Assembly: GCF_003719825.1 (NCBI RefSeq)
Contig: NZ_RIBS01000002.1
Location: forward strand, 372,001 to 436,000
Direction: 5' to 3'
DNA: 64,000 bases
From: Montanilutibacter psychrotolerans
GTDB taxonomy: Bacteria > Pseudomonadota > Gammaproteobacteria > Xanthomonadales > Xanthomonadaceae
Part shown: positions 22,289-32,083 of the stretch, one piece after another
How positions within the stretch are numbered: position 1 is the first letter of the stretch
How the letters are laid out: each line of letters starts with the position of its first letter
The notes under the pieces: generated by a model
What the model saw: the letters and a program-made list of their open reading frames with translations, nothing else
Told to the model about the DNA's origin: nothing
The model's database searches: none
Made by a program: the position numbers and the translations under genes

Positions 22289-22549
22289 ATGTCCATCGAC
22301 ACCAACGCCATCATCGAAACCCACAAGCGCGGCGAGAACGACACCGGTTCGCCGGAAGTCCAGGTTGCCCTGCTGACCGCCCGCATCGAGATGCTGACCG
22401 GCCACTTCAAGACCCACAAGCAGGACCACCACAGCCGTCGCGGCCTGCTCATGATGGTGAACCGTCGCCGCAGCCTGCTCGACTACCTGAAAGGCAAGGA
22501 CGGCGATCGCTACAAGGCACTGATCGAGAAGCTCGGTCTGCGCCGCTAA
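22289..22549 (+). CDS. rpsO: Ribosomal protein S15
   Basis: Small-subunit protein that binds 16S rRNA and starts platform assembly. The 86-residue product is diagnostic: [39 protein letters not shown] and [23 protein letters not shown] 22289 gives the exact family length. The 183-bp leader after truB probably holds its own promoter and the RNA structure by which S15 represses its translation in E. coli; I did not resolve that structure. Confidence 0.98.
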   Translation: MSIDTNAIIETHKRGENDTGSPEVQVALLTARIEMLTGHFKTHKQDHHSRRGLLMMVNRRRSLLDYLKGKDGDRYKALIEKLGLRR

Positions 22550-22560
22550 CCGAGATACCC

Positions 22561-22593
22561 ACCGCGGCGCAGAGATGCGCCGCGGTTTGTTTT
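22561..22593 (+). terminator. rpsO intrinsic terminator
   Basis: ACCGCGGCGCA (22561-22571) pairs with TGCGCCGCGGT (22576-22586) around the tetraloop GAGA, followed by TTGTTTT. It lies 11 bp after the rpsO stop, the same arrangement as the rpsO-pnp attenuator in E. coli. Confidence 0.9.
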
Positions 22594-22743
22594 GGCGGAC
22601 AGGAATGTTCGCGACGCGCTGCAGGACGCAACGCAGGCAAGGCCGGACCGGCAGTGGTCCATACATCCCAGGCGGCCAGATGGCCGCCGACCGGACGGGG
22701 CAGGGGCTCCGCCCGGAACGTATCGAACCGAGGAATACATACC

Positions 22744-24852
22744 GTGGCAAAAATTACCAAGACCTTCCAGTACGGCAACCAGACCGTCACGCTCGAAACC
22801 GGTGAAGTCGCCCGCCAGGCCGGCGGCGCCGTCATGGTCACCGTCGACGGCACCGTGCTGCTGGTCACCGCCGTTGCCAACAAGAGCGCGCGCGAAGGGC
22901 AGGACTTCTTCCCGCTGACCGTCGATTACCAGGAGAAGTTCTACGCCGGCGGCCGTATCCCGGGTGGCTTCTTCAAGCGTGAAGGCCGTCAGACCGAGAA
23001 GGAAACGCTGATCTCGCGCCTGATCGACCGTCCGATCCGTCCGCTGTTCCCGGAAGGCTTCCGCAACGAAGTCCAGATCATCGCCACCGTGATGTCGATG
23101 AACCCGGAAATCGACGGCGACATCCCGGCGCTGCTGGGCGCGTCCGCCGCGCTGGCGCTGTCGGGTGCTCCGTTCGATGGCCCGATCGGCGCGGCCAAGG
23201 TCGGTTACAAGGACGGCCAGTACCTGCTCAACCCGACCGTCAGCGAACTCAAGGACTCCAAGCTGGAGCTCGTGGTCGCCGGTACCGCCAACGCGGTGCT
23301 GATGGTCGAATCCGAAGCCGACGTGCTGTCGGAAGAAGTGATGCTCGGTGCGGTGGTGTTTGGCCACCAGCAGATGCAGATCGCCATCAACGCGATCAAC
23401 GAGCTGGTTGCCGAAGCCGGCAAGCCGAAGTGGGACTGGTCGGCCCCGGCCGCCAACGAAGCCCTCGTCGGCGCGCTCAAGACCGCGATCGGCGACCGCC
23501 TGACGCAGGCTTTCGCCGTGCGCGACAAGCTCGAGCGCAAGGACGCCATCTCGGCGCTCAAGAAGGACGTGCTGGTTTCGCTGACCGAGCAGGCCGAGGC
23601 CAATGGCTGGAAGGCCGCCGACCTGTCGAAGGAATTCGGCGAGCTGGAATACTCGACCATGCGCGCCGCGGTGCTCAGCACCAAGGTCCGCATCGACGGC
23701 CGTGCGCTGGACACCGTTCGCCCGATCGCCTCGAAGGTCGGCATCCTGCCGCGTACCCACGGCTCCTCGCTGTTCACCCGCGGTGAGACCCAGGCGATCG
23801 TGGTTGCCACCCTCGGCACCGCGCGCGATGGCCAGATCATCGACGCCGTCTCGGGCGAGTACAAGGAACACTTCCTGTTCCACTACAACTTCCCCCCGTA
23901 CTCGGTGGGTGAAGCCGGTCGCATGATGGGCCCGAAGCGCCGCGAAATCGGCCACGGCCGCCTCGCCAAGCGCGGCGTGCTGGCTGTCATGCCGACCATG
24001 GAAGAGTTCCCGTACACGATCCGCATCGTCTCGGAGATCACCGAGTCGAACGGTTCCTCGTCGATGGCCTCGGTCTGCGGTTCGTCGCTGGCGCTCATGG
24101 ACGCGGGCGTGCCGATCAAGGCACCGGTCGCCGGCATCGCGATGGGCCTGGTGAAGGAAGGCAACGACTTCGTCGTGCTGTCGGACATCCTCGGTGACGA
24201 AGATCACCTGGGCGACATGGACTTCAAGGTGGCCGGCACGTCGGAAGGCATCTCGGCGCTGCAGATGGACATCAAGATCCAGGGCATCACCGAAGAGATC
24301 ATGAAGGTCGCGCTGGCGCAGGCCAAGGCCGGTCGTCTGCACATCCTCGGCGAGATGGCCCACGCCCTCACCACGCCGCGCAGCGAGCTGAGCGAGTTCG
24401 CTCCGCGCCTGCTGACGATGAAGATCCACCCGGACAAGATCCGCGAAGTAATCGGCAAGGGTGGTTCGACCATCCAGGCCATCACCAAGGAAACCGGCAC
24501 CCAGATCGACATCCAGGATGACGGCACGATCGTCATCGCGTCGGTCAACGCCGCTGCCGCGCAGGCCGCCAAGGACCGCATCGAGCAGATCACGTCCGAC
24601 GTCGAGCCGGGCCGCATCTACGAAGGCAAGGTCGCCAAGATCATGGACTTCGGTGCGTTCGTCACCATCCTGCCGGGCAAGGACGGTCTGGTCCACGTCT
24701 CGCAGATCTCCAGCGAGCGCGTCGAGAAGGTCAGCGACAAGCTCAAGGAAGGCGACACGGTGAAGGTCAAGGTGCTGGAAGTCGACAAGCAGGGCCGTAT
24801 CCGCCTGTCGATCAAGGCCGTCGAAGAAGGCGAGGGCGTGCCGGCCGAATAA
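22744..24852 (+). CDS. pnp: Polynucleotide phosphorylase
   Basis: 3'-5' phosphorolytic exoribonuclease of the degradosome. The 702-residue product has two RNase PH domains; [21 protein letters not shown] is near residues 57-77 and the second active-site domain contains [15 protein letters not shown] near 446-460. A KH domain with [13 protein letters not shown] near 570-582 and an S1 domain ([20 protein letters not shown]) follow. It starts at GTG 22744, giving the family N-terminus [10 protein letters not shown]. In E. coli PNPase represses its own mRNA after RNase III cleavage of the leader; the 150-bp leader here would be the place for that. Confidence 0.97.
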   Translation: MAKITKTFQYGNQTVTLETGEVARQAGGAVMVTVDGTVLLVTAVANKSAREGQDFFPLTVDYQEKFYAGGRIPGGFFKREGRQTEKETLISRLIDRPIRPLFPEGFRNEVQIIATVMSMNPEIDGDIPALLGASAALALSGAPFDGPIGAAKVGYKDGQYLLNPTVSELKDSKLELVVAGTANAVLMVESEADVLSEEVMLGAVVFGHQQMQIAINAINELVAEAGKPKWDWSAPAANEALVGALKTAIGDRLTQAFAVRDKLERKDAISALKKDVLVSLTEQAEANGWKAADLSKEFGELEYSTMRAAVLSTKVRIDGRALDTVRPIASKVGILPRTHGSSLFTRGETQAIVVATLGTARDGQIIDAVSGEYKEHFLFHYNFPPYSVGEAGRMMGPKRREIGHGRLAKRGVLAVMPTMEEFPYTIRIVSEITESNGSSSMASVCGSSLALMDAGVPIKAPVAGIAMGLVKEGNDFVVLSDILGDEDHLGDMDFKVAGTSEGISALQMDIKIQGITEEIMKVALAQAKAGRLHILGEMAHALTTPRSELSEFAPRLLTMKIHPDKIREVIGKGGSTIQAITKETGTQIDIQDDGTIVIASVNAAAAQAAKDRIEQITSDVEPGRIYEGKVAKIMDFGAFVTILPGKDGLVHVSQISSERVEKVSDKLKEGDTVKVKVLEVDKQGRIRLSIKAVEEGEGVPAE

Positions 24853-24878
24853 GCCGCGCGCACCCCAGTCCTTTCTGG

Positions 24879-24907
24879 AAAAAGCGGGCTTCGGCCCGCT
24901 TTTTCTT
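24879..24907 (+). terminator. pnp intrinsic terminator
   Basis: AAAAAGCGGGC (24879-24889) pairs with GCCCGCTTTTT (24894-24904) around a TTCG tetraloop and runs into TTTTTCTTT. This is a textbook terminator and ends the housekeeping block. Confidence 0.95.
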
Positions 24908-25121
24908 TGTGCGTTCTTCGCCGTTGTCCGGGGCTTGGCCTGCCGGCACGTGACGCGTGGCCCTGTGGCGGGGCGGCACGTGAGGCCCAGTCCGCGCCAT
25001 CCCGGAGGCATCCAAACCGGTGTAGCGTTGGCGTGCAGCGCGACGCCGGGGGCGGTGTGGGTGCCGCTGCTGCCCTTTCGCCGGGCCGCGGCGCGGCGAC
25101 CGACACACTCGGGGGACGACG

Positions 25122-26958
25122 ATGGACGGAATCATCGCGGCGACGGATGTGCAGCAAGGAGCGGGTACCGAAGCGCAAGCGGGAGGAGGCGCGTTGGTGG
25201 TGGTGCTGCACGCATGGCGTAGCAGCCCGGAGGAGTTGGCGTCGCTGGTGGGCGTGGTGCGCGACGCGTGGCCAGCGGCGGTGCTGCACGTGCCGCGGCT
25301 GCCGGCGGCGACGGTCTCGTTGTCGGAGCCCAACCAGATGGTGGCCAACGTCCTGGTCGATGTCGACTGGCTGGTCACGCGCGCCGATGCGCAGGGGGAG
25401 GGCTTCAGCCAGATCGTGCTGGTTGGCCACAGCCTCGGCGGCCTGTTTGCGCGAAAGCTGTACGCGGTGGCGTGCGGACAGCACCCGGACGCCCCGTTCG
25501 AGCCTGCGTTCGCGCGCGGCGGCGCCAATGGCAGGCCGCTGACGGAGGCGCGCGAATGGGCGGGCCTCGTATCGCGGATCGTGCTGCTGGCCGGAATGAA
25601 CCGCGGTTGGAAGATCTCCCACCACCTGGGCGTACTGCCGGCAATCGTTGGGCGCCTGGGCGTGATGGCGTGTTACCTCGCGCGCGTCCTGTTCGGCAGG
25701 TGGCCGCTGATCTTCCAGATCCGTCGGGGATCGGAGTTCATCACCCAGCTGCGCATCCAATGGTTGTTCATGCGGGACCGGCCCGGAACCGCGCCACCGG
25801 TGGCGGACAGCGCGTCGGACCCGCCGGCCCCCTGCCGGGCGCTGGTGGTGCAACTGCTGGGTTCCGTCGACGAACTGGTGGCGCCGGAAGACAACATCGA
25901 TGAGGTCACCGGCAACGATTTCGTCTACCTGGAAGTGCCCTTCTCGGGTCACCAGGACATCATCGCGCTGGACGACCCGGTCCACGGTGCGGCGCGCAGG
26001 GCCGTGCTGCTGTCGGCGCTGATCGACGACGAAGGCTCGCTGCGCGACGGCGCGGTTCTGCCCGCCGACGAACGATTCGACGAACCCGACCCCAGCGTGC
26101 AACGCGTCGTGTTCGTGATGCATGGCATTCGTGACGTCGGCTACTGGACCCACAAGATCGCGCGGCGAATCCGCCTGCGTGCCGCGGCCTCGGGCGAGAA
26201 GTGGGCGACGGAGACGTCGAGCTACGGTTACTTTCCGATCCTGTCGTTCCTGTTGCCCTGGCATCGTCGACGCAAGATCGAATGGCTGATGGACGAGTAC
26301 ACCAGCGCGGTGGCGCGCTGGCCGAACGCGCGCGCGCATCTCGTATGTCGGGCACAGCCACGGTACCTACCTGCTGGCCCGGGCCCTGGAGCTGTACCCC
26401 TGTGTGCGTTTCGAGAACGTGGTGTTTGCCGGCAGCGTGGTCAGCACGCGTTTCGACTGGCGACGCTTTACCGGCGGCCAGTCGCGTCGTGTGGGCAAGG
26501 TGTTGAACTTCGTTGCGTCGGCGGACTGGGTGGTGGCGTTCTTCCCGAAGCTGTTCCAGCGGTTCCGCTGGCAGGACCTGGGAAGCGCGGGACACGATGG
26601 CTTCGACACCAAGACCCGGAGCAACGGGGTGGAAGAGGTTCGTTACGTTGCCGGGGCGCATTCGGCTGGCATCCAGGAGCGATGCTGGGACTGGATTGCC
26701 GAGTTCGTCATCAACGGCAGGGCCGACCTGCGCCAGTTGCCCGGTCGGGCGGAATCGCGTCACTGGTGCGTGGAGGCGCTTGGCCGCGTTCCGTGGGTGA
26801 TCTGGCTGTTGATCCTGCTGGCAGTCGGGCTGCTGGCTGCCGCGCTTGGTGCCGTCCTGTGGCTGCTGGCCGCCGGCCCGTTGCAGTTCGCGTTCCTGGT
26901 GGGGCTGGCCACCCCGCTGTTCCTGTGGGCGCTGTGGATGGCGTTGACGCGTGGCTAA
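25122..26958 (+). pseudogene. Tandem alpha/beta-hydrolase membrane protein, frameshifted
   Basis: The intact product would be about 610 residues with two alpha/beta-hydrolase halves. Half one opens with ALVVVLHAWRSS and has the nucleophile elbow GHSLGG (Ser104). Half two opens with RVVFVMHGIRDVGYW and has a second elbow YVGHSHGT (codons near 26356). The C-terminus has two strongly hydrophobic segments. The two halves lie in different frames: the shift falls in the alternating tract CGCGCGCGCGC at 26327-26337, and adding one GC unit restores a continuous reading. It could be a real mutation, a slippage-prone switch or a sequencing error. Upstream, the translation would run on to 27245 across the MerR gene. 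Substrate unknown; lipase/esterase-like. Confidence 0.75.
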
Positions 26959-26975
26959 GGGTTGCCGTGCAACGA

Positions 26976-26999
26976 GGGGAGCGGGAACACCCGCTCCCC
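26976..26999. terminator. Hairpin between convergent genes
   Basis: GGGGAGCGGG (26976-26985) pairs with CCCGCTCCCC (26990-26999) around AACA. It sits 17 bp after the hydrolase stop and 67 bp after the end of the oppositely read MerR gene, and may end transcription from either side. There is no T-run. Confidence 0.5.
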
Positions 27000-27066
27000 G
27001 CGTCGATGGGCCGCCCGTGGCGCACGTGGCGCGATGCGCGCCACCGACGTCCATCGCATCGCGACG

Positions 27067-27483
27067 CTATGAGCCGGCCGCTGCGGTGCCGTCGTCGGGA
27101 ACCAGTGCCGCCAGGACCGGGCACCGCCCGGGCTCCGGACGGTTGGGACAGTCGGCGATCAGCTCGAGCAGGCCATCGCGGATGCGGCCCAGGTCGGCGA
27201 GTTTGCTCTCGACATCCTGCAACCGCTCGATCGCGGCGGATTTGAGAGCGCACGAGTCGCCACCCTCCTGTTGCGACAGGGTGAGCAGTTCGCGGATCTC
27301 CGGCAGGCTGAAACCCAGCGTCCGGGCACGTTGCAGGAATTGGAGGCGAGCGATGTCTTCTTCGCCATAGGCACGGAAGCCCGTTTCCTGACGAGGCGGT
27401 GAGGGCAGGATGTTGTTGCGTTCGTAATAGCGCACGGTCGCGATGGAGATGCCGGCGCGGCTGGCAAGTTGGCCAATTTGCAT
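27067..27483 (-). CDS. MerR-family metal-responsive regulator
   Basis: DNA-binding activator that untwists promoters with long spacers. The 138-residue product has the family HTH (IGQLASRAGISIATVRYYER at 3-22) and a long dimerisation helix. It carries Cys78, Cys112 and Cys121; the spacing of 34 and 9 residues is close to the three metal-binding cysteines of MerR (82/117/126) and PbrR. This suggests Hg, Pb, Cd or Zn sensing rather than Cu. ATG at 27483 gives the normal MerR start. No transporter or metal-resistance gene lies beside it, so its target is elsewhere or unclear. Confidence 0.88.
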   Translation of the reverse strand: MQIGQLASRAGISIATVRYYERNNILPSPPRQETGFRAYGEEDIARLQFLQRARTLGFSLPEIRELLTLSQQEGGDSCALKSAAIERLQDVESKLADLGRIRDGLLELIADCPNRPEPGRCPVLAALVPDDGTAAAGS

Positions 27484-27904
27484 GTTCAAGACTCCACGAT
27501 TCCCCCCGGCGTCAGTTTGGACCTTCGGCGGCATGGATGGGAGGCTGGTCGTGACAACGCAGTGTCCGCCCGGCGACGGACGGTATCTGCGGACGGCGAA
27601 TCGGCTGGGCGGTTGGGGTGCCGGGCCCCGGCAGTCCGTCCAGCCACGGATGCCGGCCAGCGTCGACGCCGTCGATCGTCTGGCGGCGCACCGAAAAAAA
27701 ATCGAAAACAACGAAGCAAAACGTGCTGCCAGCTGCCCGATTCGGTCATAAGATGATCGTCCGTCCCCGCTTGCCGCGGCACGCTGATCCAGCGTCGCTG
27801 ACGGCCAGCCTGGCCGGGTTCTGTTCTGTTGCATTCCCTCCTTCTTTTCCCCTTTCGCGACCGCCCAGCGGCGGTCGTTCCGCCGCGTGTCATCCGAGGA
27901 AACC
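27484..27904. other. Intergenic region between merR-type gene and acyltransferase
   Basis: 421 bp between two divergent genes. It contains an A-rich patch at about 27,685-27,725 with an eight-A run, unlike the GC-rich surroundings, and a TAAGAT hexamer at about 27,755 that could be a -10 for the acyltransferase. I found no convincing MerR-type dyad and no ORF with support. Confidence 0.4.
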
Positions 27905-29089
27905 ATGAGTCGTCTTTCCGGGTTGGACCTGCTTCGCGCCATCGCCATCGTCTGGGTCATGCTGTTCCATTCCTTCATCGCCGGCGGGCTCGGCGACAGC
28001 TACAGCTGGTTGTCGCGGTACGGATGGATGGGCGTTGACCTGTTCTTCGTGCTCAGCGGCTATCTGATTGGCTCGCAGCTGCTGAAACCGCTGTCGCAGG
28101 GCGAATCGCCATCGCTTCGCGACTTCTATGTGCGCCGTGCGTTCCGCGTGCTGCCCGCGTTCCTGGCGGTGCTGGCCGTGTACTTCACGGTGCCCGCGTT
28201 CCGCGAGGCCGATGGCATCCAGCCGCTGTGGCAGTTCCTCACGTTTACGGTCAATTTCCTGATCGACTACGAGCACAACAAGGCGTTCTCGCACGTCTGG
28301 TCGTTGTGCGTGGAAGAGCACTTCTACCTGGTGTTCCCATGGTTGGCGCTGTGGCTGGCAAGGCGTCCTTCGGCCAAGCGATTCGTCTGCGTCTGCGTGG
28401 CGCTGGTACTGGCCGGCATCGCGATCCGCGGGTACGTGTGGATCTTTGAGATGCTGCCGGTCCGGGATCTGGAAGACGTCGAACGCAGTTTCGGCCGGCG
28501 CTTCGTCGAAGACATCTACTACCCGACCTACGCGCGCCTGGACGGCCTGCTGGCGGGCGTGGTGCTGGCCGCCGTCCGGTTCTATCGCCCGAGCGCCTGG
28601 GCACGCCTGCAGGCCAAGGCCAACTGGCTGCTGCTCGGCGGCGTGGTGGGGGTCGCGTTGGCAATGTGGCTGTTCCGCGATCGCGTCGGCCTGATCGGCA
28701 ACACGTTCGGGTTTCCCGTGCTGTCGGCAGGCCTGGCATTGCTGGTCGCCTCGGCGGCGGGACGCGAAGGCTGGATCGCGCGTTGCCGCGTGCCGGGCGC
28801 CGGCTGGATCGCGGTGGCCTCGTACAGCTTGTACCTGACCCACAAGCAGGTGTTCCACTTCGTCAGCGAGACGTTTGGCGCACAACTCGAGGGGCGCGGG
28901 TTGCTCGCGTTTGCCGCGTATGCGGTGGCGACGCTGCTGGCTGGCGCGTTGTTGCACTACGCGGTCGAACGGCCGTTCTTGCAACTGCGCGATCGGTGGG
29001 CGCGACGCAGGCCTGCAGCGTCGACGGGCGGTGAAGGCGGCAGCATGCCTTCGGCCGAGGTGGCGTCCGCGAGCCAGCCGACTGCCTGA
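27905..29089 (+). CDS. Membrane acyltransferase (acyltransferase 3 family)
   Basis: Integral-membrane O-acyltransferase that transfers acetyl or other acyl groups to surface sugars, antibiotics or lipids. The 394-residue product shows the family start LDLLRAIAIVWVMLFHSF at residues 6-23 with the conserved Arg and catalytic-type His, then WMGVDLFFVLSGYLIG at 41-56 and SHVWSLCVEEHFYLVFP near 131-147. About ten membrane helices are expected. ATG 27905 has GAGGA 4-8 bp upstream. It stands alone between MerR and dinB, so the substrate cannot be inferred. The last codons overlap one arm of a long inverted repeat. Confidence 0.9.
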   Translation: MSRLSGLDLLRAIAIVWVMLFHSFIAGGLGDSYSWLSRYGWMGVDLFFVLSGYLIGSQLLKPLSQGESPSLRDFYVRRAFRVLPAFLAVLAVYFTVPAFREADGIQPLWQFLTFTVNFLIDYEHNKAFSHVWSLCVEEHFYLVFPWLALWLARRPSAKRFVCVCVALVLAGIAIRGYVWIFEMLPVRDLEDVERSFGRRFVEDIYYPTYARLDGLLAGVVLAAVRFYRPSAWARLQAKANWLLLGGVVGVALAMWLFRDRVGLIGNTFGFPVLSAGLALLVASAAGREGWIARCRVPGAGWIAVASYSLYLTHKQVFHFVSETFGAQLEGRGLLAFAAYAVATLLAGALLHYAVERPFLQLRDRWARRRPAASTGGEGGSMPSAEVASASQPTA

Positions 29090-29167
29090 CGGGCGCGCCG
29101 TCGCCGGCAGCTCGCCGGCGATCGCGCACCGCTTGCTCGGACCGGCGGCAACGCGCCCGTCAGGCAG
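29082..29167. repeat. Long inverted repeat with 16-bp perfect arms
   Basis: CTGCCTGACGGGCGCG at 29082-29097 is the exact reverse complement of 29152-29167. The 54-bp interior holds two copies of TCGCCGGC. The left arm covers the acyltransferase stop codon. It may act as a bidirectional terminator structure or be a remnant of a palindromic repeat element. Confidence 0.7.
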
Positions 29168-29283
29168 GCGTGCTGCCGCGGCGGGGTTTGGGCGCGCGCG
29201 CTGCAACCGGCGCGCGCTGGTCATTTCCGGCGATCCATCGCGTGCCATCCGGCGCTCGCGGTGCGTCGGTCGCAATCTGTCGC

Positions 29284-30381
29284 CTATTCGTGTCCGGCGA
29301 ACAATTCCGTCTGCAGCTGGAAGTCGTCGCTGTCGACAAAGCCGCCCAAGCCAACGCCCACCAGCCGGTAGCGCGTCGAGGCGGGGCGTTCGACGCGTTG
29401 GCGCAGCTCGCAGGCGATGTCGGCCAGCTCGGTCACGGAGCCAGGCGGCGCGGCCGGCGTCAGGCTGCGCGTGAGGATCTGGAAGTCGGCGGTCTTGAGC
29501 TTGAGCACCACCGTGCGCGCGATCCGTCCTTGCGGTTGCGCACGTTCGTGCTGATAGCGCTGCCAGGTGCTTTGCGCGAGTCGACGGATGTGGGGTTCGA
29601 GTTCGTCCAGCGGCAGGTCGGTGGCGAAGGTGTCCTCGGCCGAGATCTGCACGGTCGGGCGTTCGGGCGTGACCGGGTGGTCGTCGATGCCGAACGAGAG
29701 CTCGTGGAGGCGTCGACCCCATCGACCGAAGCGGTGTTCCAGCGCGGCCAGGCCAAGCGTTCGCAGGTCGTTGACGGTCGCCACGCCCAGTTCGGCGAGT
29801 TTGCCTTCCATGACCTTGCCCACGCCCGGCAGGCGACCGACCTTCAGCGGGGCGAGGAAGGCTTCCACCTGCTGCGGCTTGACCACGCACAGGCCGTCGG
29901 GCTTGTTCCAGTCGGAGGCGATCTTGGCGACGAACTTGTTCGGCGCCACGCCGGCGGAGGCGGTCAGCAGCGTCTCCTCACGGATTGCGTCGCGGATCGC
30001 CTCCGCGGTCGCAGTGGCCGATGGCAGGCCGCTGTGGGTGGTGGTGACGTCCAGGTAGGCCTCATCGAGGGAGAGCGGCTCGATCAGGTCGGTGTGGCGG
30101 GCGAAGATCTCGCGGATCTGCCGCGATACCGCCTTGTACCGGGCGAAGTCCGGCGGCACGAACACCGCCTGCGGACACAGCCGCTCGGCGCGCACGGCGG
30201 GCATCGCCGAGCGCACGCCGAACGCGCGCGCCTCGCAACTGGCAGCGCACACCACCGAACGTGCACCGCGCCATGCCACCACCACCGGCTGGCCGCGCAG
30301 CGAGGGGTCGTCGCGCTGTTCGACCGACGCGTAGAACGCGTCCATGTCGACATGCAGGATCTTTCGCGGTGGGTTGGACAC
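29284..30381 (-). CDS. dinB: DNA polymerase IV (Y family)
   Basis: Error-prone translesion polymerase. The 365-residue product starts KILHVDMDAFYASVEQRDD, with catalytic Asp12, and has SLDEAYLDVT with the second catalytic Asp-Glu pair near residues 104-113. GVAPNKFVAKIASDWNKPDG and the helix-hairpin-helix LPGVGKVMEGKLAELG follow; the little-finger domain is complete. The C-terminus lacks a clear beta-clamp QL-type pentapeptide except for LQTELF near the end, which may serve. It reads leftward and alone. I did not find a LexA-type box in the 240 bp upstream. Confidence 0.95.
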   Translation of the reverse strand: MSNPPRKILHVDMDAFYASVEQRDDPSLRGQPVVVAWRGARSVVCAASCEARAFGVRSAMPAVRAERLCPQAVFVPPDFARYKAVSRQIREIFARHTDLIEPLSLDEAYLDVTTTHSGLPSATATAEAIRDAIREETLLTASAGVAPNKFVAKIASDWNKPDGLCVVKPQQVEAFLAPLKVGRLPGVGKVMEGKLAELGVATVNDLRTLGLAALEHRFGRWGRRLHELSFGIDDHPVTPERPTVQISAEDTFATDLPLDELEPHIRRLAQSTWQRYQHERAQPQGRIARTVVLKLKTADFQILTRSLTPAAPPGSVTELADIACELRQRVERPASTRYRLVGVGLGGFVDSDDFQLQTELFAGHE

Positions 30382-30517
30382 GACGGCGATGGCAGGACCG
30401 GGAGCGTTGGCGGCGCGGCGATACTAGCGCGTCGCGTCCCACCGGCTGAGACGCCGGTGACGGTCGCGTATTGGGTGCCGGAGATTGGTGACCGGACCGG
30501 ACCGGATCGCGGCCGGC

Positions 30518-30562
30518 GGGCACGCGATCGACGGGCGTGCGATCGGCGGACGTCCGATCGGG
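30518..30562. repeat. Three imperfect 15-bp tandem repeats
   Basis: GGGCACGCGATCGAC (30518-30532), GGGCGTGCGATCGGC (30533-30547) and GGACGTCCGATCGGG (30548-30562) share a CGATCG core every 15 bp. They lie between dinB and the DUF1501 gene, in a gap otherwise without features. Confidence 0.6.
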
Positions 30563-30583
30563 TGATCAGGTCGAGCCGCAAGC

Positions 30584-30605
30584 CCTGCCGGAAGATTCCG
30601 GCAGG
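30584..30605 (-). terminator. Hairpin downstream of the DUF1501 gene
   Basis: CCTGCCGGAA (30584-30593) pairs perfectly with TTCCGGCAGG (30596-30605). It lies 17 bp beyond the stop of the leftward DUF1501 gene. There is no T-run on that strand, so termination may be weak or Rho-assisted. Confidence 0.5.
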
Positions 30606-30622
30606 CCCTGGCCCAGGCGCGG

Positions 30623-32065
30623 TCAGCGTTCGGACACGCCGACGCGGCCGCGGTTGGAGGTCGGCATCAGGTGATGATGCTGCGTGCCGCGCGAGGGTGC
30701 CGATGTGGCGGTTGCCGCTGTTGCGACCGACAACTGCGGCGTGAGGTCGGTGCCCTGCATGATGCCCAGCGGGCTGTAGCCGCTGTAACCGGGGAACACT
30801 GCACTGATGTTGGGGTTGCCCATGCGACGGATCAGGATCTCCGACAGCACCCGGCGATGATCGGTGGTCACCGGCAAGTCGCCGAAGTAGGGCGACAGGA
30901 CTTCCGGATCGATGCCGGGCCACTGGCCGTAGAAGCGTCGGCCGTTGACCGCCCCACCGAGCACCAGCACCGGATTGCCGTAGCCGTGGTCGGTGCCGCC
31001 GTTGCCGTTCTGGCGTACGCGTCGGCCGAACTCGGACTGCACCACCACCGTCACGCGCGACATGTGGCCGGTACCGGCGAGTTCGGCATAGAACGCGCTG
31101 AGCGCGGCCGACAGCTCGACGATCTTGTTCTGGTAGTAGTGGTAGCCCGCGCCGGCCGTGCCCTGGCCGTCGTGGGTATCCCAGCCGCCGAGGTCGAGCG
31201 TTGCGTACCGCAGGCCGAGGTCGAAACGGATCGACTGCGCGATCGTCCACAGCTGCCGTGCGAACGTGCTGGTGGGCCAGTTTGCCGGCAGTGCGGAATA
31301 GTCCTGCTGTGCCACCACGCGCAGCGCGGCATCGGCGCGCTGGCCGCCGAGCTCGAGACCGGTCTGACCGGCCCACAGGCTGGCAAGCGTCTGGTTGACG
31401 CCGCGCAGGCCGGCTGGCGAATCCGGTCGCGTGGACTGCCAGGCCCAGGCGCCGCTGTTGAGCTCGAAATCGCCGGGGCTGGCCATCGCCAGCGCCTTGG
31501 TCGAGCCCAGCATCGAGGCGGGTGCGCGCGAGGCGACCGCCAGTGCAGGCATCGTCACCGAACCGCTGGCACCGGGTTGGCTGTCCCAGGCGCGGCCCAT
31601 CCAGCCGCTGCCGATCGACTGCTGCCCCGGCGTGCCCAGGTCGATGTACAGCTGGGCATCGAAGTGACTGCGCGTCAGCGTGGTGGCCAGGCCGCAGGCG
31701 TGCACGATGCCGAGGTGGCCGTCGTTCCACAGGTCGCGCAGGCCGGTGGCCGACGGGTGCAGGCCGAAGCCGGTGTCGCCGCCGCCGGCCAGGGTCAACG
31801 GCAGGGCGGCGTAGCTGCTGCCGCTGGCCGCGATGGCGAGGTCGGGACGCGCCTGCTCGTAGAAGCCCCGGTCGACGCCGCCGGTGGGGATGACCAGGTT
31901 CAGGCCGTCCATTGCCCCGCGCAGGAACAGGTGGACCACCGTGTCGTGGGCGTTGGCGGCAGCCTGGGCGCTGCCGGAGAACAACAGGCCGGGGCCTGCG
32001 ACGCCAAGCGCGCCGGTCGCGGCGCAGCCCTTGAGGAACTGGCGACGGTTCATGGTGACGGACAT
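30623..32065 (-). CDS. DUF1501 family Tat-exported protein
   Basis: Sulfatase/phosphatase-like exported protein of unknown function. The 480-residue product begins with a twin-arginine signal (RRQFLKG at about residues 6-12, then a hydrophobic stretch ending SAQA). HLFLRGAMDGLNLVIP near 45-60, GWDTHDGQG near 289-297 and GTDHGYGNPVLVLGG near 355-369 are typical of DUF1501, with Asp/His that may bind metal. It starts at 32065, or at an internal ATG at 32053 directly before the RR motif. It follows the DUF1800 gene by 18 bp; the two families usually occur as a pair. Confidence 0.9.
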   Translation of the reverse strand: MSVTMNRRQFLKGCAATGALGVAGPGLLFSGSAQAAANAHDTVVHLFLRGAMDGLNLVIPTGGVDRGFYEQARPDLAIAASGSSYAALPLTLAGGGDTGFGLHPSATGLRDLWNDGHLGIVHACGLATTLTRSHFDAQLYIDLGTPGQQSIGSGWMGRAWDSQPGASGSVTMPALAVASRAPASMLGSTKALAMASPGDFELNSGAWAWQSTRPDSPAGLRGVNQTLASLWAGQTGLELGGQRADAALRVVAQQDYSALPANWPTSTFARQLWTIAQSIRFDLGLRYATLDLGGWDTHDGQGTAGAGYHYYQNKIVELSAALSAFYAELAGTGHMSRVTVVVQSEFGRRVRQNGNGGTDHGYGNPVLVLGGAVNGRRFYGQWPGIDPEVLSPYFGDLPVTTDHRRVLSEILIRRMGNPNISAVFPGYSGYSPLGIMQGTDLTPQLSVATAATATSAPSRGTQHHHLMPTSNRGRVGVSER

Positions 32066-32083
32066 GGGTGCGATTCCTATGGC

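Noticed and set aside
30382-30440. A LexA box upstream of dinB (GATACTAGCGC noted).
   Set aside because: It matches neither CTGT-N8-ACAG nor the Xanthomonas TTAG-N6-TACTA pattern.
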